Below are positions 51,606-59,640 of a DNA stretch of 64,000 bases, piece by piece (position 1 is the first letter of the stretch; each line of letters begins with the position of its first letter). The notes under the pieces are model-generated. The model saw nothing but the letters and a program-made list of their open reading frames with translations, did no database searches and was not told the DNA's origin. Location of the stretch: NCBI RefSeq assembly GCF_014207955.1, contig NZ_JACHLK010000004.1, positions 310,001 through 374,000 of the forward strand. The letters run 5' to 3'. Both the position numbers and the translations under genes were made by a program. Origin of the DNA: Acidovorax soli (GTDB lineage: Bacteria; Pseudomonadota; Gammaproteobacteria; Burkholderiales; Burkholderiaceae_C).

Positions 51606-52496
51606 ATGCACTACAGCCTCACCGACCTGCGCCTGTTCCTGGCCATTGCCGAAGAGGGCAACCTGTCGCGCGGGGCCGCCCGCTGCCACCTGTCGGCCCC
51701 CTCGGCCAGCCTGCGCATCAAGGACCTGGAAGAGCGCATGGGGCTCACCCTGTTCATCCGCGGCGCGCGCGGCGTCACGCTCACCACGCCCGGCACCGTC
51801 ATGCTCGACCACGTGCGCCGCTGCATGGCGGGGCTGGAGCAGATGCATTCAGACCTGCTGCCCTACACCCAGGGCCTGACCACGCACCTCACGCTGTTCG
51901 CCAACAACAACGCCATCAACTCCTTCTTGCCGCAAGACCTGGCGCGCTACTTCGCCGCGCACCCCACGGTGCGCATCACGCTGGAAGAGCGCATGGGCCA
52001 CGAGATCGTGGCCGCCGTGGCCCTGGGCCGGGCCGACGCGGGCGTGGTGGCCATCGACATCGGCCACCCCGAGTTGGATTTCATTCCCTACCAGGAAGAC
52101 CAGTTCGTGCTCATCACACCGCTGGCGCACCGCCTGGCGGGTGCGCCCTCGGTGCGCTACGCCGACTGCCTGGGCGAGACCTGGATCTGCCTGCAAAGCG
52201 GCTCGGCCCTGCACACCTACCTCGTCAACAAGGCCAACGAACTCGGCGGCCGGCTCGACGTGAAGGTGCAGGTCGCCGGCTTCGACGCCATCACCCAGCT
52301 CGTCGCCGCGGGCGCGGGCGTGGCCGTGGTGGCGCGCACCGTGATCCCCCAGGCGCTGCTGGGCCGCATCGCCACCGTGCCCCTGGCCGAAGCTTGGGCC
52401 CAGCGCCACCACCGCGTGTGCGTGCGAAAAGGCGCGCTGGCATCGAACACGCAGCTGGCCAACCTGGTGGCCATGCTGTGTGAGGGTGAGGGCTGA
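51606..52496 (+). CDS. LysR-family regulator of the Bug-amidase operon
   Basis: A 296-residue LysR regulator. The N-terminal winged helix (residues 3-62) has DLRLFLAIAEEGNLSRGAARC and HLSAPSASLRIKDLEERMGL; the effector domain begins near residue 88 (HLTLFANNNAINSFLPQDLARYF) with VALGRADAGVVAIDIG and QLVAAGAGVAVVARTV. It lies ten bases after the cupin stop, codirectional, so it probably belongs to the same transcript. Confidence 0.9.
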   Translation: MHYSLTDLRLFLAIAEEGNLSRGAARCHLSAPSASLRIKDLEERMGLTLFIRGARGVTLTTPGTVMLDHVRRCMAGLEQMHSDLLPYTQGLTTHLTLFANNNAINSFLPQDLARYFAAHPTVRITLEERMGHEIVAAVALGRADAGVVAIDIGHPELDFIPYQEDQFVLITPLAHRLAGAPSVRYADCLGETWICLQSGSALHTYLVNKANELGGRLDVKVQVAGFDAITQLVAAGAGVAVVARTVIPQALLGRIATVPLAEAWAQRHHRVCVRKGALASNTQLANLVAMLCEGEG

Positions 52497-52552
52497 GTGC
52501 CTGCGTATGAGGCCGGGCCCGGCTGCACACGCCCCCACCACCATTGCCACCG

Positions 52553-52834
52553 ATGATGCGCAAGATCACCGTCGCCGTACTGCTGTTTCCGCGCTTTCAG
52601 CTGCTCGACCTGTCGGGCCCGAGCGATGCCTTTGCCGAAGTCCAGGTGCTCAGCCAGGGCGAGTGCGTGTACGAGATCCTGACCATCGGCACCACGCAGC
52701 CCCATTTCGACACCGTGCTGGTACTGGGCGGGCTGGGCGTCTTCGACCGCCTGGAGGATTCCACCGTTTCCTCCAACCTATCACTGTGTCCGAAAAAACT
52801 TGACCAGTACGGGGCAACGCCCACAAAGTTGTAA
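52553..52834 (+). pseudogene. truncated DJ-1/PfpI (GlxA-like) gene
   Basis: The frame begins MMRKITVAVLLFPRFQLLDL, with GPSDAFAEVQ, as in DJ-1/PfpI proteins and GlxA-type regulators. After ILTIGTT it jumps to DTVLVLGGLGVFDRLED, so about 25 residues normally between them are missing. After about 52765 the translation is unrelated and ends at 52834; a complete gene would be 200-330 codons. The break coincides with the start of the low-GC segment, so it looks like an insertion or recombination point. Confidence 0.72.
52780..52808. other. possible insertion-sequence end at the left edge of the island
   Basis: Directly after the truncated gene stands a stretch around TGTGTCCGAAAAAACTTGAC, a composition reminiscent of terminal repeats of some insertion sequences. 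I did not find its inverted partner at the right edge and no transposase remains, so it may be a fossil or a coincidence. Confidence 0.25.
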
Positions 52835-52989
52835 CAGCAGGCACAAGGTCCCACTGCGCCATGGAACGGCTCAGTGGTCCAAACGGTGGGGACTCTGCCG
52901 TTTCTATCTCATGCGATAGAAGAAGCTTGCTCAGCCTCGCCAAACTGCGCGCAATCGAGCTGGTTGCAACTCGATCAAGGGGACAACAC

Positions 52990-54237
52990 ATGAGTGGAGT
53001 TTGCTGGATTTTCTTTTTTCTGCTGGGTGCCTTTCTTGGAGGCCTGCTGCTGTGGTGGCTGAACCGACGGCGCCCCATCGCTCCCCTTCCCGTGCAGCCA
53101 TCCGGGGAGGCCATGTCTCCGCAGATCCTTTGGCTGACGCTCGCATGCAAAGAGGCTCTTGGCGAATGCGCGAAACTCCAGAATCTCCGGCGGATGGACG
53201 CCGCAGGAATTGCGCGCCGCCTTTTTAAGAGAGCCTTCCCCGCCCAAGAGGCCTACCCGCTACCGTGGCAGTATGCAACGTGGCCCAAGCAGGCTCAGTT
53301 GATCTTTGATTGCGAGTTTGGTGCGCTTCACGAATACCAAGATTCACTGCGCGAGCAGGAGCGGGAGCGCAAGAAGACCGAGGCCGGCTCGTCGCTACCC
53401 CAGGCCGGGCCCTCTTCGACAGCGTCGGACACTGCGATCGAGACGAACGCGGACTGGTTAAGCCTCACGCTTCTGACCATTCTGGCCGTGGCAACTCTGA
53501 TCACCCTCCTTCTCGCTTCGAACAATCAATGGTGCGCACCGGCTACGTGCCCGGTTGTTGTGCAGCCGCCAACGAAAGAGCGGTTCGTGATCGAACTACC
53601 AGCGGAGCAATTGTTCGACTACAGCCTCGGAATAATCCAGCCTGAAGCGCATCGCAGCAAGGTCAAGAGTGATTGGAAGCGCGTCTTCAGTCGCTACGAG
53701 ATGATCAAGGTCCAGCGTATCGTGGCCAAGACCGACCCGATCGGAGGCAGCAGCTATAACTCCAGACTGGCGAAGGAGCGTCAGGCCGACGTCCTTGCGA
53801 TGCTCAACGAGATCAGGACGGAAGTCCCCGGGTCGTCAGGGCCTGATTCGTTTGTTGTCGAAGGCGCCACGAATGATTCGACGGCAGCGATCGAGCAGTT
53901 CCAGCATGACATCTGGTCGCAGTGCAAGCGGCGCTACAACGACGAACTGCAAGAAGCCTGGCTGCGGCCATTGGTGCCATGTAAGGACTGCGAGTCCACG
54001 GTACCGCCGGCCGCTTCCTGGAACTATGGCGAGCACATGCTCGCGTCCTACAGAGTTGTCGCTCAGTCGGCAGGATGGTCGACGCGGAATGTCGTTGAGC
54101 TAATGCAAAACGAGCGCTACCTCATCAGTTGCCTTGCGCCCATGCGCCGCGTCATCCTCGAAATCGAGGGCACGCCTAGAACCGTTCCATCCACCGCAGC
54201 TACTGCGCCCGCCTTCAATCAGGGGAGCAAGCCATGA
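52990..54237 (+). CDS. two-helix inner-membrane protein with OmpA-like peptidoglycan-binding domain
   Basis: A 415-residue protein with two predicted membrane helices (about residues 4-24 and 157-176), a cytoplasmic charged segment between them, and a periplasmic C-terminal part. Residues about 198-275 read like an OmpA domain: RFVIELPAEQLFDYSLGIIQPEA, then RIVAKTDPIGGSSYNSRLAKERQADVL, where Asp249 and Arg264 correspond to the diaminopimelate-binding pair. About 100 inserted residues (with CKDC) precede the closing PMRRVILEIEG strand. AAGGGGA supports the ATG at 52990. The stop overlaps the next gene (ATGA), so both proteins work together. It probably anchors a complex to the cell wall. Confidence 0.72.
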   Translation: MSGVCWIFFFLLGAFLGGLLLWWLNRRRPIAPLPVQPSGEAMSPQILWLTLACKEALGECAKLQNLRRMDAAGIARRLFKRAFPAQEAYPLPWQYATWPKQAQLIFDCEFGALHEYQDSLREQERERKKTEAGSSLPQAGPSSTASDTAIETNADWLSLTLLTILAVATLITLLLASNNQWCAPATCPVVVQPPTKERFVIELPAEQLFDYSLGIIQPEAHRSKVKSDWKRVFSRYEMIKVQRIVAKTDPIGGSSYNSRLAKERQADVLAMLNEIRTEVPGSSGPDSFVVEGATNDSTAAIEQFQHDIWSQCKRRYNDELQEAWLRPLVPCKDCESTVPPAASWNYGEHMLASYRVVAQSAGWSTRNVVELMQNERYLISCLAPMRRVILEIEGTPRTVPSTAATAPAFNQGSKP

Positions 54238-57200
54238 GCGTTCTCAAGACCGTCCGGGGAGAGGTGATCACCCAGAGTGAGGAATTCGCCTGCGTGGTCA
54301 TAGCGCTGAAGGAGCGTTATACCCCCAGGAAACCGACTCAGAGTTCACATGCAACACAGCCTGCAAGCGGGATAGCTCCGGCGATTGCGTCTGCGCCGAT
54401 GATTCCCTTCATCGTCATCCTGACGTACGAAGAGCGATACCAGGCCCCGTTCGCCAAGCGTCTGTACGCAAAACTCAGGCCGTTGCTGGAGTCGTTGGCA
54501 AAAATCGCGAGCGGACTTGGTGGCGTTGTCGGCGCAACCGGTGCGACTCTCGCCGTGCTGCTGCAGAAGGTGACCGATGCGGATGACAAGCTCTCGCTGA
54601 AAGAGCTTCTCCAGGTCTTCAGGACCTCCCGCGAAAATGCGCCGAGCTTCGAGGATGTCAAGAAGCAGTTGGAAGCCTGGAAGAAGGATGGAGTCACCAT
54701 CGACCCGTCGCAGATCAAGCAGGCAGATTGGGAGCAATTTTGGAAGGATCTTGAGACCCAGGCGGGCGAAATCGATGACAACGAGATTTCTCAGGACAAG
54801 ACGCCGTTCTCATTGACTCAGGTCACTGGCTGGCTCGATCCTGAGGGCCAGGTTAGTGTGGCGAATTCGGGCTTCAAGCAGTATGGGTTTACGCTGCAAG
54901 GAGAGTTGCAATTCGAAAGTGCCGAAATCCGTGACAACGCCCGTTTCGACATTCTCGGTCCCGACGGAAGCCAACTTGCCACGGCGTGGCTCGATGGCAA
55001 GACGGTAAAGGCGTTGGTTGAGGACCCGCTTCCCGATCCGATACCGGTCGATGGTTCGTCAGACCTCCGGCGGGCATTGTCGCGGGTCGCAGAAGTCCAG
55101 ACCGAGGCCCAGCGGCTGGCCCACTACAAGAAGGAGGCGAACGGGCGGATCTGGCGCAGCGATGGCATCCCTATCGGTCAACGTTCTCTCGCGATATTCG
55201 CACCGCCCGCGTTTGCTCGACCAGTCGATCCTGAATGCTTGATCAAGACGATCCAGACGCCAAACAGTGGTGCGGAGACCCCACAGCCTGACGAGGACAA
55301 CGACGATTGCTGTTCCTCGACAAACGACTCGCTGATCGGCCCGATCGTCGAAGCGCCGCTAGCCATTGCCTTCGCCACCACGGACGAAGCTGGTTACTTC
55401 ACTTTTTCATACGAAAAGAATCTCTTTGACAAGCGAAAATTTCGCCATGTCCTGCTGCACATCTCCGGCGTGCGCACAAGCATCGCGATCAAACTTTTAC
55501 CAGGGGATCACCCGTTCCCTGTAAGGATCCTGCTTCCGATCGACGCGGACCTGTTTGAACCGGAGACTGACCGCGACGCTATCACCTGGGTCGATGGCGA
55601 GCAGGTAAAAGAGGACAGTTGCAGCGGCCGAAACTTCACCGAGGCGAACCGGGTACTCGACGAGTTCGATTTTCCGCTGGTGGTCCGAACCACGGACCCA
55701 CTGATTCGGCGTGGGGCACTCTTCGGCAAGGATACGCCGGTTCCGGCGATTGCATCTCTGTTCCGCCATCCAATGGACCGAGGGCATCAGATCCAGTGGG
55801 ATGAAGAGCCGGTGATCACACAGGCAGTCACGATTTCGCACGGGCGTATCCTGACGATCAAGCAGAAATGGCGGTCGGACGGCTACTCTCTCGGCGACCT
55901 GCTCTATTCGCTACCTTTGGCACCCCTGCAAAAAAAGAACATCGCCATCGTCGACTGGAACCGTGTCGACCTCAATCGTCTGGACGTCCGCCAGACCGAC
56001 GCCCAAGATCTCAACAACTTCGTGGGGCGAGAGCGCGACATCACTGAAATCGTGAACTCGTCGCTTAGCGAGTCAGTTCGCGGACGCTCCGAATCCAGTG
56101 GTTCTGCCTCGTCGGGTGGGGTGGGAGGATTCTTTGGCTCACTCTTTGGCGGAGGATCTTCCGGCTCGTCGAGTGCTTGGTCGACCTCTTCGCAGGAATC
56201 GACGAGGGCACTTGCCGCATCGATGGTCAATCGACTGCGCGACAACACCATGCAGGCTGCCAGCGCCTACCGATCTCTGCGGACGACATCTGTGCAGCAG
56301 GCGTCGCAATCGGAACGGTCGACGGCGTTCAGCGAGACCGTCGCCAACCGCAATGCATGCCACGCTGTGACCATCCAGTACTTTGAGGTCCTGCGCCACC
56401 TGCGGATCGATTTCGAACTTGCATCGGTACGTGAATGCCTGTACATCCCGTTGCCGATCGAGCCGTTCAACGAGGCCAAGATCTTGCGCTGGGAAGGATC
56501 CTTGCGCCCGTTCCTGCCACCTGCTCAAGTGGAGGGAATGGATGCGATGCTGCGGATCAAGAACGCATTCAACTATCCGGGGGCGCGGTATGCGGATGAA
56601 CCGGTGACGCATCTCGAAGGCGAGATGCAGATGTTGATCGACCTGCCGTTGCCCAGTGCTCTGTTGGCGCAAGGCATGAATGAGTACAAGTTACCGGAGG
56701 ACTACAAGATCCTCCAGGCCGCCCTGGGCATCCTGCCCGTCCTGTTCAGCACACCGATCTCGCGACGCGACGCATTCTTCACACAGAACATCGCCCCGGT
56801 GATAGCACGCCGTTTGGTCGCCGGCCTCAAGTTCTTTGTGGGGCCCACCGAGTTGCCTGTCGAAGCGACGTTGACCAGCAACTATCAACGGGGAGGGCTG
56901 CATGCGATCTCGCTGCGGTGGACCGGCAAGCCCTCCGGCCTCAAGCGCTCCGATATCGGCGCGGTCCATATCCGAAGCACCGAGCAGGTCCCGGTGCAGT
57001 CTTTGTTGATCGTGAAGTCGGCGTCCATGCGTTATCGGACCGCACACTACGAGGGATCGCTTTTCGACCGAACCAACGAAAACAACTCGATTCGCTGGAG
57101 CAGCACCGCACAGAACTTCGGGGACGATGCAACGATCAGTACCCCCTGCACCGTCGACGAACTACGCAATCCGAAGGAAGAAGATGTGCTCGCAGCCGCT

Positions 57201-58859
57201 CGCCTGAAAGCCCATCTCGATGAGTTCGTGGAGCGCTACCACAAGGTGATCTGGGCGACGATGGATCCAGACCGTCGTTTTACCCTGCTCGACGGATTCA
57301 TCGCGCCCAACGCCGGCGGGCGCAGTGTGGCCTCGGTCGTGGAGAACCGGGTCGTCGGCATCGTCGGAAACTGTCTGGTCATGCCGGTCGCACCTGGATT
57401 GCGACTCGACTACTTCACCGACATCCGGGAAGACACCGAGGCCGCCGAAGGAGACCTGCTTTCCCTGTACCAGCCGCTTGTCCCGAATCCGTCGCTCGAG
57501 ATCGCCATCCCCACCAAGGGCGTATTCGCTGAGTCCGTCATGGGCGGCTGCAACGCCTGCGAAAAGATTGACGACTCGCGCAACTGGCGCTATTGGGAGC
57601 ATCCTCTGCCTGACGAGCCAACCCCAATCGATGCCCTGTCGCTGGGTACAAGGGATCGCCCAACGACGCCCGTCGTACCAAACGTCCCGGCACCGATGGT
57701 TCAGCAGGCCGTCTCCCAACTTCCCGCAGCACCCGATCCAGGTGGCCTTGCGAATGCCATTGGCGCGGTGTCGAACGGCGCAGCATTCCGCGATGCGACG
57801 GGACTGGCGGGAACGCAGCAGAATGCGCGCGAGGCGTTGGCCGACTCATTCGCGACGACGCAGGCGTTTGGATCGCTTGCCGCGCAACTGCAGATGAAGG
57901 CCATGGAGCTGATCGCCACGGCATTGGGGGGCGTGCCGGTCAGTTCGGATCCCGCAAAGGTAAAAGAGTCGATTGGACGGGATGCGAAGGCTGGCCGCAT
58001 CACCAAGGAACAGGCGCAGAACGCGATCGCCAAGGTCAACGACTCAATGGCGGAGAACCTTGCTGCGCAACGCAATAGCGACGTGTTGAACTACCCTGAT
58101 GTGGCCGCGGCCATCGCGACCGGCGTCGAGCGCGGGTCGGCTCTTTCGTTGCGGCGCGGCAATACGTCTGTGGAGGTCGGTGAATCGAGATCGGCGCCCG
58201 AAGAACAGATCACTCCGGTCCGAACTGCGCGATCGCGCTGGCCTTGGTCGCTCCTTCGTCCTTCGGAGGCGGAGGCCAGCGTGAGCGACGCGCAGCGGGA
58301 CGCGCAGTTCTTTGCGGCGATGTGGAAGAAACGTACCGACATCGAGATGGTCTATCTGAAAAGCCACGAAATCTACGCATCGAACATCATTCAAAAGCAT
58401 GCAACGGATCGGCATGAGGATGGCACCAGATATCTCAACATGTGTGCGACGCGAATTTCCATCGTGCTGCACGAGGTCGGGCTGGGCCACCTTTTTGTGC
58501 GCCCCTATTCATTCAACGGAAAGACCTCTCCCACCGACAAGACGCTGCGCCCCTACATCGCGGGCGCAGAAGATTTGGCCGCCCGACTGACCCAAAAGGT
58601 GGGGCCTCCCCTCAAACTGCTAACGAAAGCTGATCGGGCCAACTATCGGCGCTTGCTGGATGGCAAACAGGGCATCGTGTTGCTGCAGAACTACTATCCG
58701 GCCATACGGGAAAAGGACGGCGATCATATTGAGCTGTGGAACATGGACCATTTGCCAAAAGAATACTGGCACCCCGAGCAGCAGGAAGCCTATCCAAAGT
58801 GCGATGCGATCTTGCTCTGGACCGCGTCGGCGCTGAGGAAGAAGGCTCGCACGCGTTGA
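54234..58859 (+). CDS. 1541-residue protein with C-terminal Tae4-like peptidoglycan amidase domain
   Basis: I do not recognise the first ~1360 residues. They contain a hydrophobic Gly-rich stretch (about 90-112, IASGLGGVVGATGATLAVLL), a conserved-looking YSLGDLLYSLPLAPLQKKNI segment (about 550-570), a Gly/Ser linker (about 616-655) and an Ala/Gln-rich helical part (about 1140-1350). The last ~175 residues follow the type VI amidase effector 4 pattern: RYLNMCATRISIVLHEVGL with catalytic Cys1404, a YIAGAEDLAARL helix, LLDGKQGIVLLQ, and GDHIELWN with His1498. Tae4 enzymes cut the D-Glu to diaminopimelate bond of peptidoglycan. The gene overlaps the OmpA-like gene by four bases; GC is lower than the rest. 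Domain call strong, delivery route unknown. Confidence 0.7.
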   Translation: MSVLKTVRGEVITQSEEFACVVIALKERYTPRKPTQSSHATQPASGIAPAIASAPMIPFIVILTYEERYQAPFAKRLYAKLRPLLESLAKIASGLGGVVGATGATLAVLLQKVTDADDKLSLKELLQVFRTSRENAPSFEDVKKQLEAWKKDGVTIDPSQIKQADWEQFWKDLETQAGEIDDNEISQDKTPFSLTQVTGWLDPEGQVSVANSGFKQYGFTLQGELQFESAEIRDNARFDILGPDGSQLATAWLDGKTVKALVEDPLPDPIPVDGSSDLRRALSRVAEVQTEAQRLAHYKKEANGRIWRSDGIPIGQRSLAIFAPPAFARPVDPECLIKTIQTPNSGAETPQPDEDNDDCCSSTNDSLIGPIVEAPLAIAFATTDEAGYFTFSYEKNLFDKRKFRHVLLHISGVRTSIAIKLLPGDHPFPVRILLPIDADLFEPETDRDAITWVDGEQVKEDSCSGRNFTEANRVLDEFDFPLVVRTTDPLIRRGALFGKDTPVPAIASLFRHPMDRGHQIQWDEEPVITQAVTISHGRILTIKQKWRSDGYSLGDLLYSLPLAPLQKKNIAIVDWNRVDLNRLDVRQTDAQDLNNFVGRERDITEIVNSSLSESVRGRSESSGSASSGGVGGFFGSLFGGGSSGSSSAWSTSSQESTRALAASMVNRLRDNTMQAASAYRSLRTTSVQQASQSERSTAFSETVANRNACHAVTIQYFEVLRHLRIDFELASVRECLYIPLPIEPFNEAKILRWEGSLRPFLPPAQVEGMDAMLRIKNAFNYPGARYADEPVTHLEGEMQMLIDLPLPSALLAQGMNEYKLPEDYKILQAALGILPVLFSTPISRRDAFFTQNIAPVIARRLVAGLKFFVGPTELPVEATLTSNYQRGGLHAISLRWTGKPSGLKRSDIGAVHIRSTEQVPVQSLLIVKSASMRYRTAHYEGSLFDRTNENNSIRWSSTAQNFGDDATISTPCTVDELRNPKEEDVLAAARLKAHLDEFVERYHKVIWATMDPDRRFTLLDGFIAPNAGGRSVASVVENRVVGIVGNCLVMPVAPGLRLDYFTDIREDTEAAEGDLLSLYQPLVPNPSLEIAIPTKGVFAESVMGGCNACEKIDDSRNWRYWEHPLPDEPTPIDALSLGTRDRPTTPVVPNVPAPMVQQAVSQLPAAPDPGGLANAIGAVSNGAAFRDATGLAGTQQNAREALADSFATTQAFGSLAAQLQMKAMELIATALGGVPVSSDPAKVKESIGRDAKAGRITKEQAQNAIAKVNDSMAENLAAQRNSDVLNYPDVAAAIATGVERGSALSLRRGNTSVEVGESRSAPEEQITPVRTARSRWPWSLLRPSEAEASVSDAQRDAQFFAAMWKKRTDIEMVYLKSHEIYASNIIQKHATDRHEDGTRYLNMCATRISIVLHEVGLGHLFVRPYSFNGKTSPTDKTLRPYIAGAEDLAARLTQKVGPPLKLLTKADRANYRRLLDGKQGIVLLQNYYPAIREKDGDHIELWNMDHLPKEYWHPEQQEAYPKCDAILLWTASALRKKARTR

Positions 58860-58882
58860 ACCCTCCGCTGCTGAGCGGTGGG

Positions 58883-59278
58883 CTACGCCCCCTGTTCCGC
58901 CTCCTCGATCTGCCGCCACCGTATCTCCACGCTGGCCGCCTGGTTCGGCGCCGTGATCCGCTGCTCCGCGTTGGCGGTGTTGATGCCTTGGATGTCGAAT
59001 TGAGCCCCCTGCGCCGCGTCCTCGTCGCAAAGGACTTGGGCCATCGAGAATTGCGGCCTTTGTTCCGCCCCACCGTGCCATGCTTGGCACCCGCGCCACT
59101 TCGGTGCACCCAGGCCCGCGCCTGCACCAGCATATGACCGCAACGGCCCTTCGCCGGTCTGGGCCACGCCCCAGCGTCGCGCCGCTGCTTTGTCCTGAAT
59201 GGTCGGGCTGGTCGAAATCTGCCATTCCACCACCTTTTTGCAGGGCCATACTGCGAGGTCGTCAATCCATGCCTGCAT
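58883..59278 (-). CDS. doubtful hypothetical protein facing the toxin-like gene
   Basis: A 131-codon frame from the ATG at 59276-59278 (the frame stays open to 59365). It reads MQAWIDDLAVWPCKKVVEWQ at the start and FDIQGINTANAEQRITAPNQ near the end; third positions are mostly G or C, which supports coding. It has no signal peptide, so it does not look like a periplasmic Tai4 immunity protein. It converges with the giant gene, 23 bases from its stop. It may be a remnant of an older gene. Confidence 0.35.
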   Translation of the reverse strand: MQAWIDDLAVWPCKKVVEWQISTSPTIQDKAAARRWGVAQTGEGPLRSYAGAGAGLGAPKWRGCQAWHGGAEQRPQFSMAQVLCDEDAAQGAQFDIQGINTANAEQRITAPNQAASVEIRWRQIEEAEQGA

Positions 59279-59328
59279 CGTCTGCCGCATCGGCCAGCGC
59301 GCGGAGAACGGGCCGGCAGCGGCACGCA

Positions 59329-59516
59329 GGGTGCGCCGCGTGCTGGGCGTGCTGGTGGTGGCCACCTCGTTCGGGGTGGCGCTCTACAACATCGCCAAGG
59401 CGCTCGTGCCTGCCGTGGAGCTGGGTGACCTGGCCTTCACGCTGGTGGGTGCTGCGCTGGTGCTGCTGATTGGGGGCGCTGTGGGCCTGGGGCAGCAGGG
59501 CGCCAGGGCCGACTGA
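59329..59516 (+). pseudogene. fragment of a small two-helix membrane protein
   Basis: The end of a plus-strand frame encodes RVRRVLGVLVVATSFGVALY and then LAFTLVGAALVLLIGGAVGLG, two good membrane helices with a short loop, and stops at 59516. No start codon or ribosome site fits in front of it; the frame upstream is low-quality sequence. It is probably the C-terminal remainder of a chromosomal gene cut at the right edge of the island. Confidence 0.35.
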
Positions 59517-59640
59517 CTAAGGCACGTTTGTCTGGCGCAAACAGGCCCTTCCAATCTTCCAACTTGTGGTGGCGGGCCTTGTCGCCAAAGATCAGGGCGT
59601 CCATCGACAACGTTCAATCACCCCTCCTTTCCCTCCATCC

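Larger units (their letters stand above)
58860..59640. other. right flank of the island, no confident gene
   Basis: About 780 bases between the giant gene and the next Bug receptor. GC rises back to the chromosome level. Two frames deserve mention (58883-59278 minus, and the end of a plus-strand frame at 59516); both are annotated with low confidence. I see no integrase, tRNA or clear repeat marking the right edge. Confidence 0.5.

Noticed and set aside
54234..58859. Rhs or filamentous-haemagglutinin type toxin
   Set aside because: No YD repeats, no haemagglutination-activity domain, no two-partner secretion motif and no pre-toxin signature are visible; only the C-terminal amidase domain fits a toxin.
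58736..59137. Plus-strand frame across the end of the giant gene as an immunity gene
   Set aside because: It overlaps the last 120 bases of the giant gene in another frame, has no signal peptide, and is Arg/Leu/Pro-rich shadow sequence.
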